A DNA stretch of 64,000 nucleotides. Source: a virus. A program made the position numbers and the translations under genes. The notes below the pieces were generated by a model. It saw only the letters and a list, made by a program, of their open reading frames with translations. It had not been told where the DNA came from and did no database searches. Each line of letters starts with the position of its first letter. The stretch's first letter is position 1. Location of the stretch: IMG/VR virus record IMGVR_UViG_3300034356_002642, positions 95,921 through 159,920 of that record; one strand, given 5' to 3'. Of the stretch, positions 9,215 to 18,893 are shown one piece after another.

Positions 9215-12200
9215 TTACTGAATATTTTGTTTTAAATTTATCTAAAGCACTCTCTCCTTTAACCGGACCAAAATAAAATTGATATGGCGCGCCGACTAAA
9301 AATTTAGGATTTCTAACTAATGAAGCATTACTTGAATAATTACCATTATCATCCATCCCAAAAATATATCCTCGAGCCATTAAATCTTCACTACTAACGT
9401 CGACATTAGATGCCAAAAAATATTTAGTTGTTAAACTAGCTCTGTCTAATCCTTGGTAAGGGGTATTTTGGATTATGTCTTCGGTGTCTGTTGCCCAATT
9501 ATTATATTGACCTCCAAATAAATTTGACGAGGAATTGTTGACAGGAATATCAAGTTCCCATTGATAAAATGGTACAACTTGGGATTTAATCCCATAAGGG
9601 TAGGGGTAAAACCCAATATTGTCGTTACCTCTAAAATTAATCCTACCGGGAGTTAAATAATCCTTAGTTTGTAAATTTTCAGTTGTTGATGAAAACCATA
9701 CTGCAATTGTTGGATTTTCTGAATTACCCAATATTGTTGTTGGTGGACCTCCTGTCGTTTCATAATATTCAGGTGAAAAATTAATATTACCAATTTCACA
9801 ATTAATTGACATTAATTGAGCTAAATCCCCATCAATTCTACGGCGCCTACCTAAAATGTCATTGGTTTCATTACGAGAAAATAACTGTTGTAATGAGTTA
9901 TCTCCCAATGGTATTATTTGAGCCAAAAAACCTTCATCGGTAATCCGTGAAATAACAAATAAATTAATTAAATCAGAGGTATCCCCATAACTAGTTGAAT
10001 TAATATTAGGTAATATATACCCCTTAGTTGATGGGTCAAAAGTTATCTCAGAATAAAAATAATCTTTCATACCTAAATTAATAATTGTTGTTGGGAACAT
10101 TAAATTAACTACGTTAACTCCATAATCATTATTAGTCTTATTACCTACAAATCTATTACTAATGTAGTTGTATGGACTACTTCTATAATAAAAATTATTA
10201 GTATCCTCATCAAAATAAGATAAATCCTTACAAAATTTTGGTGGTAAAGCTTTATTTTGACTATTATAAAAAGTGTCCACTTGAATCGGAAATGCGTAAA
10301 GAGAACCATTAATCCAATTATTCATAAACGATTGTGATAACACTCCTCGACATATTCCATAGAAAAATCTAAAACGAAACCCCCATTCAGCAAAACTTCC
10401 AATATCTTTTAACATATCAATTAAAGGTCGTCTCATAAACATATAACACCCATTTTCAACAGCATCATTATTTTCACAAGATTCGTTAATATCAAAATCG
10501 TCACCAAATCCTTTATAACAATTTAAACTAACCATACCTTCACAATCAAAACTTCGTAAAACAGTACTGTCATTAGGTAATCCTGTTAAATCCGCAGTTA
10601 CTTGGTCGGCACCTGTTGTATTACTTTGTGATGAAATAACACCTGATTCGGTATTAATTGAATAGATTCCAAAATTATTATTTTGTTGTAATAAAGAAGG
10701 GTTATTATCCCACGAACCACCATCTAAAAAGTCAGAACTAGGTAGCCTATCCGTCCTTAACACATTTTGTTGCGAAGAATTAATAGTCATTATATTTGTT
10801 TGGGTAAAAGTTTTTGTATAGTAAAAATAATTAAAAGACCCATATGAAAAAGAAAGACTATTTCCTAATTGGTCATTATAATCATTGGATGACATTGCGG
10901 CAACTCCAGATACATTTTCAGTATTATCATATTTTGAACTATCGGGTAGTGACAACCAAAACCCATTTGAGGTTGTTGATATCACTTTATTACCCGAAAT
11001 TTGAAATTTTAATGGGGGTGTTAAGCTACTATCCAACGAACTATAATATCTTGTCGCTGTTGTTGTAAATCCCGAATATTTATTTCCCGGATTAAAAAAA
11101 TATGATTGGTAAAACATACCGCTTTGGGTATAAGGTTGCACTGACAATGAAACATTGTCCAACTTTTGAATTGGAATATTAAGTCGTGTCGACGCAGTTA
11201 CTGACCAATTTGAGTCATTTTCATTTGTCCCAAATAAACCTCCTAATTTGTATTCATTTAAATATAACGGGGAATAAGGGTCAACACCTCTTTGTAAAAC
11301 TAAAATGTACTGAGATTCATAATCCTCCAAATAGTCAGTGGCGGTCATTGATACCACTGATTGAACCACACCAATGTTACCAGAAACTTTTTTATATTCA
11401 GTAATAACTGTTGGTGTTGATAATATATTTGGAAAAGATTGTGTTGTACCTGAATTCCATATCAATATCGCCTGAGAAACCGTAATTGCGGTTATAACTT
11501 GGTAATATTCAATATCAGAAGGAAATTTATAATTTGTTTCAGTTGAACCATAAGGTAAGATATAAGAGGTACTTAAATTACTATTTTGGCTGCCGTCATT
11601 AGGGTTAGCATAAGATATGTTCACAATTGTTTGTCCACTACCATTATATGAACTACCACTAATCCCTGTAGTTATACCAGATATAGTATTAGCAGTATAT
11701 AAATAATTTTTATCCTCCGAATTACTAAAATTAACAAAACTTAATAAATCCCCGGGATTATATTGTTCTTGAGATAAAACGGTAATTGAATTATCGTAAT
11801 GATATTTTCCAACATTTTCATTCTTAGAAACAGTAACTTTAATCTTATTGACCCCCGTAAAATAATTTGACCTTTGATTAAACAAGTTAATCCTTTCTCC
11901 AATTGGTAAATTTTTACTTGCCAAAATACGCTCCCCATTAAGACTATACACGTTTGAAATTGGTAACTTATATCGTTGATTATTTGAAACCGTACTAACA
12001 CTACCATAACCCGCCAAAACTTGTGAATAAACATCACTTAATTGTTCCGCGGTATCAGTATCTCCCGAAAATCTAATAGATTCCAACATCGCGGTATAGT
12101 TTTCTTGCAAAGACACATAAGTTAGAATTCCGGTACCATTTGGATTTCCTTCATTATACGTATTATTACTTTGAACTCCGGTCTCTTGTTTACAATCACA

Positions 12201-13952
12201 AGCCTGACAATCAGGGTATGTTATCATAGGTATCCTAAAAGTATAATCTCTTTTATCACATTTAATCCCTAAACTACGACAAATCCAACTAAACCACCTT
12301 TTTCTAAATATTCGAATATTACAGATAGAACAAAGAGCACTAATCACTATATTATATAAAAATAAGACAATATGCATCGCAATTAAAATACCAATAAATG
12401 CCGGTTGTATTATTGTAAAAATAATTGAAAATAAGAAAAATAGTAAATCGAAATTTCTAAACCCGTCATTAACCGGAAATTTATTAACACTATTAGCACA
12501 ATCATTATTATCAATTTCCTTAATCCCAATAAATTGACCTTTATTTCCTTTTTTGTATTGGTCAATTAATGATGAAACCGTATAAACTTTATTGAATTGG
12601 AATTCATAAAATGTGTCCTCACAATTAATAGACTCATTAAGTTTGTCGATTTTTTCTTGAGAAGTGAAACCATTAGTGTATCCACTCCAATCTAACCCAA
12701 AATAATATGAACTAGCCAGTTTTTCTCTATCAGCGGTTGTCCCCGAAAAATATGGGTCATTATTCTCGTTAATCCACCCATATTCTTTAACATTCGGAAC
12801 TAAATAATATGGTCGTCTTGTTTGTAATGTTAAATCATTTGGTTGTTGCCATTTAATTTTAAATCGATATTTCCCTTTAGTTGGAATACCTACGCTTGGG
12901 TCGTTGGATATAACTTTTTCCCCAAATTCATTAGTAATGAAATAATCCAAATTCATTGGCATTTCAGTTAACCACACCCCATTACCGTCAATTATATTAC
13001 CTGATTGTTCAAATTGATATTGTTCTAAAATAGGATTACCATCTGAATCTTGTTGTATTGTTTGTCTAATTCCTAAAATTTGCCCCGGGCCTGTAGTTAA
13101 ATCACATAAGTTACCTAAATTATCTTTTGGTTTACAATTTTTCCTAACCCTAAAAGTATCAGGTGATGAAAACATAGAACCCATAAAAACTGATGTCGGT
13201 TGTATATCAACATTTGCATCATTCCTAAGGTCAAAATCAACTCGATTAACTGCTATTTGACAAATATCAGGGTCACCCCATAATGGAGCAACTGATAAAG
13301 TTTTAGTTAATGTTATTATTTGAGGTAATGATGATAAATCAGTTGAAGTTTTAAATCGATTACCAGAAACTTGTGATTCGGTTGCTAATCCAGTTCTAAT
13401 TAAATCTTGAGGTGTTAATGAGAACTCCCCAATATCAGATAAATCAACATCCATTACTAAAGTTTGGGAACCTAATGGTACTCCCATTATCATATAATCA
13501 CCACTATCATTAGTTTTTGTGGTATACTTATAATATTTGTCGTAAATTTCAACAACAGTACTATCAATTAATACATCACTTCTTGTTGGTAAAGTACCTG
13601 TCGCTGCGTGAACAGAATATGATTTTTCGTAAGGTAATAAATTATATCGATACCCATCAGAATTTTTATCTGTTGGAGATTTATAAGGATATATACTTGA
13701 AATGATTGGATTAGACTCATCAATTGGCTCAACGGGAAGAAACACAGACACACGAGCATTTGGAATACCAAATCCATTATTTGCTGTGACTCTTCCAACA
13801 ACAACACCGTATTCCGAACAACTCCTACTATAAACGTCAGTTTGTTGTATTTTTAACGATAAGATTTCTAAAAACTCAAAATCTTGGTCTAACTGAACAT
13901 TGATTGTTTTGTTTACTCCTAATTCGGTTCTAATTCTATATGACTGACCCAT
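9207..13952 (-). CDS. Giant baseplate protein with carboxypeptidase-regulatory-like domain and membrane hairpin
   Basis: 1581 aa. The N-terminal ~200 residues contain GVVVGRVTANNGFGIPNARV and later TNDSGDYMIMGVPLGSQTLV, the pattern of a carboxypeptidase-regulatory-like beta sandwich common in Bacteroidetes surface proteins. Around residues 498-540 lies a strongly hydrophobic run of about 40 residues (LLFFLFSIIFTIIQ ... GILIAMHIVLFLYNIVI) broken near a Pro, like two membrane helices. A cysteine-rich stretch follows (CSIC, WIC, KCDKR, CQACDC; ~538-590). The remaining ~1000 residues are beta-rich, with another Cys-containing part around ESCENNDAVENGC. Position directly after gp6 argues for a baseplate wedge or tip component. 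A membrane-inserting segment in such a protein is unusual. The function is unknown; a role in envelope penetration is a guess. Confidence 0.6.
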   Translation of the reverse strand: MGQSYRIRTELGVNKTINVQLDQDFEFLEILSLKIQQTDVYSRSCSEYGVVVGRVTANNGFGIPNARVSVFLPVEPIDESNPIISSIYPYKSPTDKNSDGYRYNLLPYEKSYSVHAATGTLPTRSDVLIDSTVVEIYDKYYKYTTKTNDSGDYMIMGVPLGSQTLVMDVDLSDIGEFSLTPQDLIRTGLATESQVSGNRFKTSTDLSSLPQIITLTKTLSVAPLWGDPDICQIAVNRVDFDLRNDANVDIQPTSVFMGSMFSSPDTFRVRKNCKPKDNLGNLCDLTTGPGQILGIRQTIQQDSDGNPILEQYQFEQSGNIIDGNGVWLTEMPMNLDYFITNEFGEKVISNDPSVGIPTKGKYRFKIKWQQPNDLTLQTRRPYYLVPNVKEYGWINENNDPYFSGTTADREKLASSYYFGLDWSGYTNGFTSQEKIDKLNESINCEDTFYEFQFNKVYTVSSLIDQYKKGNKGQFIGIKEIDNNDCANSVNKFPVNDGFRNFDLLFFLFSIIFTIIQPAFIGILIAMHIVLFLYNIVISALCSICNIRIFRKRWFSWICRSLGIKCDKRDYTFRIPMITYPDCQACDCKQETGVQSNNTYNEGNPNGTGILTYVSLQENYTAMLESIRFSGDTDTAEQLSDVYSQVLAGYGSVSTVSNNQRYKLPISNVYSLNGERILASKNLPIGERINLFNQRSNYFTGVNKIKVTVSKNENVGKYHYDNSITVLSQEQYNPGDLLSFVNFSNSEDKNYLYTANTISGITTGISGSSYNGSGQTIVNISYANPNDGSQNSNLSTSYILPYGSTETNYKFPSDIEYYQVITAITVSQAILIWNSGTTQSFPNILSTPTVITEYKKVSGNIGVVQSVVSMTATDYLEDYESQYILVLQRGVDPYSPLYLNEYKLGGLFGTNENDSNWSVTASTRLNIPIQKLDNVSLSVQPYTQSGMFYQSYFFNPGNKYSGFTTTATRYYSSLDSSLTPPLKFQISGNKVISTTSNGFWLSLPDSSKYDNTENVSGVAAMSSNDYNDQLGNSLSFSYGSFNYFYYTKTFTQTNIMTINSSQQNVLRTDRLPSSDFLDGGSWDNNPSLLQQNNNFGIYSINTESGVISSQSNTTGADQVTADLTGLPNDSTVLRSFDCEGMVSLNCYKGFGDDFDINESCENNDAVENGCYMFMRRPLIDMLKDIGSFAEWGFRFRFFYGICRGVLSQSFMNNWINGSLYAFPIQVDTFYNSQNKALPPKFCKDLSYFDEDTNNFYYRSSPYNYISNRFVGNKTNNDYGVNVVNLMFPTTIINLGMKDYFYSEITFDPSTKGYILPNINSTSYGDTSDLINLFVISRITDEGFLAQIIPLGDNSLQQLFSRNETNDILGRRRRIDGDLAQLMSINCEIGNINFSPEYYETTGGPPTTILGNSENPTIAVWFSSTTENLQTKDYLTPGRINFRGNDNIGFYPYPYGIKSQVVPFYQWELDIPVNNSSSNLFGGQYNNWATDTEDIIQNTPYQGLDRASLTTKYFLASNVDVSSEDLMARGYIFGMDDNGNYSSNASLVRNPKFLVGAPYQFYFGPVKGESALDKFKTKYSVNE

Positions 13953-13963
13953 TCAATTCTTTT

Positions 13964-13975
13964 AATTTATAAATA
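13964..13975 (-). promoter_or_regulatory. Candidate late promoter element (TATTTATAAATT)
   Basis: Read on the minus strand, TATTTATAAATT lies 11 bases upstream of the ATG of the 1581-residue protein, in a 95-base gap after gp6. Similar TATTTATA-type elements precede other virion genes (gp25, tape measure, tail tube, sheath, the 1684-residue protein). The sequence holds both TATTTATA and its complement TATAAAT, the latter being close to the T4 late-promoter core. In such an AT-rich genome this is weak evidence, and a promoter role is inference. Confidence 0.3.
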
Positions 13976-14047
13976 GTTTATGAGTGATTTTTCAAAGAAA
14001 TACACACCATATTTAATTATAAACTAGTTGTCACAGAAATAAACCTG

Positions 14048-15886
14048 TTAAGAGAATGTAACTGATTGGAAATTTTTAACGGACACTTTAATATCTTTAT
14101 TAGGGTATCTAACTTGGTACACTTGTGATGGTTGAGCAAAAATAGTATCATCAACAGTTGAAATTTCTTTTGTCTCAGCGTCAACATATTCCATGGATGT
14201 TTCCGCGGAAGAATATTGACCCCCAACATTATTAAATACATTTACCCCAACTACTGTTAATACACCATTTTGATTTTGGATAATACTTTTCAATTCAGAT
14301 AAATAAACATTTTGACCTAATTCCCGTGTTTGAGGATTGAAATATGTTGAAATTCTATCAACGACATCCGCAATAACTTGACCGGAATTTTGAGCAGAAT
14401 CTAAAACAATTTGAACATTAATACTTAAATCAATAACCTGAGCAGTTAAAATTGAAATATAATCGTTTATCATTCTATAATTCGACAAATAATTAGCAAC
14501 ATTTTGTCTTAATGTATCTGAAACAATACTTGTTAGTTTTCCTGAAGTATCGTAGGATAATAACTGAATCAATATCTTATTGTTATTTTCAGTAATTGAA
14601 ACTTTTGCAGGCGCCCCAAATTCTGCCGGCATATTTCGAATAATTGACTCGTAATCCTGTACTGTAACCGCTCTTTTTTGAGCCGAAAAGTTAAACGATA
14701 CATAATTCCTAATTTCTTCTAATGATGGTACACCAGCACCTCCAATGGCTGCAGTAACATTGGTACATCTTAATGAATTCACAACAGATGAGTTAGTTAA
14801 TTCAGATGGTCCATTAACAAAGAAATTTACTGTACCAATTTGATTAATAACATTTGTTCCCAAGTTTGTCGCCAAACCACCACCCACTCTATATTGAATG
14901 AACAAGGTCGAGTTTGGAGTTAAAGCAGAACCCAATGAAAAGTTATTTGAATATCTTTGTAAATCAATTGTTGCACCAACCGTGGTAAATTGGTCTAAAG
15001 AATCTTGTGCTGTATTTGTACCACCACCAAATGTCATCTTTTTAAAACCTTCCGGAGTGTATTCCGTTATAAATCTATTAGATGTCTGAATATATTTTCC
15101 AACCTTAATACCCGGTTGGTCTGACACTTTTGTTGGGTCTTCAATGAATACTCGGTCTTCCGCAAGTGCATCGACTTCATACCATTTATTTGATACCCCC
15201 AAAAATTCAGCAGTTGATGGGACATTTGTATATTCAGTACCACTTTTTAATAATACATTAGTAATCCCTAATACATTTTTCTCAGGTAAGAATAATTCGA
15301 AGAATGGTTTAACATCATTTGGTGTGATGACTCTTTTAAACACTTTTGTTATACCATTAACAACTAATTCTCTTTTTGTAATCGTATAATTAATTAAGAC
15401 ATTATTTGCATTAAAATTTGGTATTTTTAAACGATTTGGGAATCCTTGAGCATTATATGGTGAAGTAAAATCTACATCATAGATGTTTTCAAAGACTATT
15501 CCGGCTCCGACAACTTGAGACCCTCTTGTTAATGTTCCTAAGTATCTTTCATCTTCTTTGTCCCCAAACGCAGGAACGGTTATTGAAAAATCAACTAAAG
15601 ACACTGATGGTCTTTGTCCCGGTAATTTTAACCCATAGGTTCTAGCAATATTATAAATTGAAGACCTTTGTTGAGCATACTGTAAAACAGTTTCCTGAAT
15701 ACTTCTATCAATATGATAATGTAAATTGTCCGCTACCGCAGCATTCAAATCTAAGAATACCGAGAATACAGAAGCATCATTAAAGTCCTGTATTAATTCA
15801 GGGTAATAAGTCCTTACATAGTTTAATAATTCAGTTCTTATTCCTTGATAATCTCTGGTAGTATAAGATATATTACGATTTGCCAT
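14048..15886 (-). CDS. gp6: Baseplate wedge protein, gp6 / Baseplate_J-like
   Basis: 612 aa, close to T4 gp6 (660). It opens MANRNISYTTRDYQGIRTEL. Near the N-terminus it has helices typical of baseplate J proteins (VFSVFLDLNAAVADNLHYHI). The middle has a beta domain beginning LTRGSQVVGAG. A later segment, TVQDYESIIRNMP then AKVSITENNNKILI, matches the conserved C-terminal half of the family. This protein forms the inner ring of the baseplate around the hub and triggers sheath contraction. It lies 6 bases downstream of gp25, the same gp25-then-gp6 order as in other contractile systems. The family call is good; T4-specific numbering is by analogy. Confidence 0.85.
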   Translation of the reverse strand: MANRNISYTTRDYQGIRTELLNYVRTYYPELIQDFNDASVFSVFLDLNAAVADNLHYHIDRSIQETVLQYAQQRSSIYNIARTYGLKLPGQRPSVSLVDFSITVPAFGDKEDERYLGTLTRGSQVVGAGIVFENIYDVDFTSPYNAQGFPNRLKIPNFNANNVLINYTITKRELVVNGITKVFKRVITPNDVKPFFELFLPEKNVLGITNVLLKSGTEYTNVPSTAEFLGVSNKWYEVDALAEDRVFIEDPTKVSDQPGIKVGKYIQTSNRFITEYTPEGFKKMTFGGGTNTAQDSLDQFTTVGATIDLQRYSNNFSLGSALTPNSTLFIQYRVGGGLATNLGTNVINQIGTVNFFVNGPSELTNSSVVNSLRCTNVTAAIGGAGVPSLEEIRNYVSFNFSAQKRAVTVQDYESIIRNMPAEFGAPAKVSITENNNKILIQLLSYDTSGKLTSIVSDTLRQNVANYLSNYRMINDYISILTAQVIDLSINVQIVLDSAQNSGQVIADVVDRISTYFNPQTRELGQNVYLSELKSIIQNQNGVLTVVGVNVFNNVGGQYSSAETSMEYVDAETKEISTVDDTIFAQPSQVYQVRYPNKDIKVSVKNFQSVTFS

Positions 15887-15892
15887 ATGATA

Positions 15893-16363
15893 TTAAATAT
15901 TAATTATAACAAAATCACTCGGACCAAAAGTTGTATTATTGGTCGAGTAATCTATTTTTATTTTTGCGGTATATTCTGAAGTTCCTTTACCGGGGAATCT
16001 ATAAATTGACGATTCACTAGAACCAACAGTTGCAGTTCCTGTTGCTAAATCAACTTCTTCCATTGGGTCTGCGGGACTTATAGTTATTTGGTTTAATAAT
16101 AAATTAGGCATAAAAGTACCGACAGCATCTCGAATGTCTGATTCAATGGCGTCAAATGTTAATCCATCGAACGGTTCAAATAAAAACTCATAGAGTCTTG
16201 TTCCAAAAGTTGGTAAATAATATCTTGACCCTTTACGGGTTAGAAGTAAGTGAATTAAATCGGCTTTAATTTCCTGCGACTCATACTCAGTAAGTTGTAG
16301 ATAATCCCCTTTTACAGAATCTCTGAAAGGAAAATTAATACCATATGTTGTTCCATCTGCCAT
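15893..16363 (-). CDS. gp25: Baseplate wedge protein gp25 (lysozyme-like fold family)
   Basis: 156 aa (T4 gp25 is 132). It shows the GPW/gp25 signature: FPFRDSVKGDYLQLTEYES, then helix IKADLIHLLLTRKGSRYYLP, TFGTRLYEFLFEP and FDAIESDIRDAV. The family forms the sheath-proximal part of each wedge and initiates sheath polymerisation. It is the first gene of the baseplate operon. A TATTTATA-type element lies about 30 bases upstream of its ATG (16393-16401), and the nrdA terminator lies just beyond, so transcription probably begins in this 91-base gap. Confidence 0.9.
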   Translation of the reverse strand: MADGTTYGINFPFRDSVKGDYLQLTEYESQEIKADLIHLLLTRKGSRYYLPTFGTRLYEFLFEPFDGLTFDAIESDIRDAVGTFMPNLLLNQITISPADPMEEVDLATGTATVGSSESSIYRFPGKGTSEYTAKIKIDYSTNNTTFGPSDFVIINI

Positions 16364-16403
16364 ATCTATAATTATAGTCTTGTGATTATTTCTTATAAAT
16401 ACC

Positions 16404-16435
16404 TAAAAATAAAAAATCCCGACATTGCCGGGATT
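16404..16435 (-). terminator. Rho-independent terminator after nrdA
   Basis: On the minus strand a 7-bp stem (AATCCCG / CGGGATT; 16415-16421 with 16429-16435) with a 7-base loop is followed by a T-rich run (TTTTTATTTTT). It lies 20 bases after the nrdA stop codon and before gp25, separating the replication/nucleotide block from the baseplate operon. Confidence 0.8.
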
Positions 16436-16454
16436 ATTATATGTATTCATTTTA

Positions 16455-18881
16455 TTATGAACCACAACCAAAACATTCAAATTCAGAATCAGTTGGTTTA
16501 ACAACTTCTTCAATTAAATTTATTTTTGGTTTATCGACTTTAACTATTGGTTGTTGTACTTTTGAAATATCAACCGCTAAGTGTTTAGCTCCGGTTGAAA
16601 TTGCTTTAGTTCTAACATAATAACAAAGAGTTTTTAACCCTTTACCCCAAGAATGAAAATGGGATGATGAAATTTTTGATAATGTTGGTTCAGACATGTA
16701 GATATTCATTGACTGTGATTGGTCTATAAATGGTGCTCGGTCAGCTGACATATCAATCAGTTCTCTTTGAGAGATTTCCCAAATTGTTTTATATTTTGGT
16801 ATTAAATGTTCAATCCTTTTAACTTTTTTATTGTAATTCTTATCTTCATTATCTAAATAATGATTAAAGTTAATATTTTGAATCGAACCTTCATTCATAA
16901 TAATTTCATTTTTTAAATCTTCACACCAAACACCTAATTTTTCAAAATCATTAATTAAATATTTATTAACAATTAAAATTTCCCCACCAACTACACGACG
17001 ATTAAATAACGCTGAGTGAGCCGGTTCTGTCATTTCAAATGAACCTGTAATTTTAGCTGAAGACGCAACGGGCATTTGAGCGGTAAATAATGAATTACAA
17101 ACACCATATTTTGAAACATTATCTTTCAATCCATTCCAATCCCAACGACCTGATAAATTATCTTCAGTCATTCCCCACATATTAAATTGGAATACTCCTT
17201 GAGACATCGGTGAACCTTCAAAAAACTTATATGGTTGGAATAAACCTTCTTGACATAGAAAACTACTTTCAGAGATTGCCGCGAAATAGATTGTTTCAAA
17301 AATATCTTTATTAAGTTTTTTCGCTTCTTCAGATGTAAAAATATAATCCATTAAAAAAAAGACATCTGCAAGACCTTGAGTTCCAATTGCTATTGCTCTT
17401 TGTTCTAACCCTCCTTTTCTTCCTTGTTCAGTTGAATAACTATTGATGTCCACAACTTTATTAAGTGCTCTAACAACCTTTCTAACCTCACTGTAAAGTA
17501 AGTTGAAGTCGAACTCACCTTTTATAATGAAGTTCTTCAACACCATAGATGATAATGTACAGATTGCGGTAGTGTTCTCATCTGTATATTGGTAAATCTC
17601 ATTACATAGGTTAGATTGTTTAATCACTCCAATGTTTTGATGGTTTGTCTTTCTGTTAGCACTATCTTTAGAACATAAGTAAGGAACCCCGGTTTCAACT
17701 TGAGATTCAATAATCTTATTCCAAATTGTCTGAGCTTTCACTTTCTTACCTAAACCAAGTTCAACCGCCTTATCGTAATTTGATTCATACTCATCACCAT
17801 AAGCTTCCTGTAATGGTTTAATACCCGCTTTAATAATGTCGTTAGGACAGAATAAATACCAGTCATCGTTGTTCTTAACTGCGTTCATAAAATTGTCCGG
17901 TAACCAAATTGAGGTAAATAAATCTTTTGCTCTCAATTCCTCAGCACCTGTATTTTTTTTGATTTCAAGTAAGTCCATTATGTCTTTATGCCAAGGTTCT
18001 ATGTAGATAGCAGCACTACCCGGTCTTCTACCTTGTTGATTAAAGAATCTCAACCCTTCATTAACAATTTTCAAATATTTTAATAATCCACCCGCAAATC
18101 CTCCTGACGAATTAATACGACTTTCTTTACTACGAATGTTAGACATTGATAATCCAATTCCTGCTGCGTCTGACGAATAAGTCGAAATATCATTGAATGT
18201 TTGTAATAACCCTTCTCTTGAATCCCCATTATTATATTTCAACACGCAAGACGCCAATTGAGGTGTTTTAGTACCCGCATTAATCATGATTGGAGTCGCA
18301 GGAGAAATAAGTTGGTTTGATAATGAATTGTAATATTCAACCGCCTCTTCAAAAGATTTAGTAACCCATAATGCGACCCTCATATACATATGTTGCGGTC
18401 TTTCAATTACAACACCTTTCGGAGTCTTCAACAAATACATTTCCTGTAATGATTTCCACGCAAAATAATCAAAATTATAATCATTATCGTGATTTATTAC
18501 AGAATCAATATCTCCCCACCCATATTCGTTAATTGTATCAATTAATATGTCATTAATAACACCATCCTCGTGTAAACGTTTCATAGTATTACAAAAACTA
18601 CTATCAGTGTCTTTATGATATGCCGAAATAGCAACTGAAGAAGCCAATCTTGAGTAATCGTGATGACTACCAGTGTAAGCCGCCGCAATCTCATAAACCA
18701 ATTTATCTAACTCTTTAGTCGTAATAAATCCTTCAGTCGGAACCGAGGTAATTACCTTAATAAAAATTTCATCTGAATTAACATTTAAACCTTTTGCCGC
18801 TCGTTTAACCCTATTATAAATTTTTTGAGGGTTAAATGAAACTTCATCTCCCCCTCTTTTTTTAATCTTTAATGACATCAT
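16455..18881 (-). CDS. nrdA: Class I ribonucleotide reductase, large subunit NrdA
   Basis: 808 aa. It reduces ribonucleoside diphosphates to deoxyribonucleotides for phage DNA synthesis. The N-terminal ~90 residues form an ATP-cone (KIKKRGGDEVSFNPQKI). The catalytic centre shows C212 in SCVLKYNNGD, N424/C426/E428 in NLCNEI, and C441 as partner cysteine. The C-terminal redox pair is C803/C806 in ECFGCGS. All residues needed for class Ia activity are present, and no intein or intron interrupts it. It is transcribed after nrdB (12-base gap) and followed by a terminator. The initiator may be either of the first two methionines. NrdB adjacency fits a cotranscribed holoenzyme, as in T4. Confidence 0.97.
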   Translation of the reverse strand: MMSLKIKKRGGDEVSFNPQKIYNRVKRAAKGLNVNSDEIFIKVITSVPTEGFITTKELDKLVYEIAAAYTGSHHDYSRLASSVAISAYHKDTDSSFCNTMKRLHEDGVINDILIDTINEYGWGDIDSVINHDNDYNFDYFAWKSLQEMYLLKTPKGVVIERPQHMYMRVALWVTKSFEEAVEYYNSLSNQLISPATPIMINAGTKTPQLASCVLKYNNGDSREGLLQTFNDISTYSSDAAGIGLSMSNIRSKESRINSSGGFAGGLLKYLKIVNEGLRFFNQQGRRPGSAAIYIEPWHKDIMDLLEIKKNTGAEELRAKDLFTSIWLPDNFMNAVKNNDDWYLFCPNDIIKAGIKPLQEAYGDEYESNYDKAVELGLGKKVKAQTIWNKIIESQVETGVPYLCSKDSANRKTNHQNIGVIKQSNLCNEIYQYTDENTTAICTLSSMVLKNFIIKGEFDFNLLYSEVRKVVRALNKVVDINSYSTEQGRKGGLEQRAIAIGTQGLADVFFLMDYIFTSEEAKKLNKDIFETIYFAAISESSFLCQEGLFQPYKFFEGSPMSQGVFQFNMWGMTEDNLSGRWDWNGLKDNVSKYGVCNSLFTAQMPVASSAKITGSFEMTEPAHSALFNRRVVGGEILIVNKYLINDFEKLGVWCEDLKNEIIMNEGSIQNINFNHYLDNEDKNYNKKVKRIEHLIPKYKTIWEISQRELIDMSADRAPFIDQSQSMNIYMSEPTLSKISSSHFHSWGKGLKTLCYYVRTKAISTGAKHLAVDISKVQQPIVKVDKPKINLIEEVVKPTDSEFECFGCGS

Positions 18882-18893
18882 ATTGTTTTTATT

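Noticed and set aside
10844-11068. Plus-strand open frames within the large baseplate genes
   Set aside because: They are opposite-strand shadows of long, well-supported minus-strand genes, with no start context or recognisable product.
14022-14029. Single AACTAGTT after gp6 as part of a regulatory set
   Set aside because: A lone copy; the same hexamer also occurs in several coding regions, so only the cluster near 44834 is notable.
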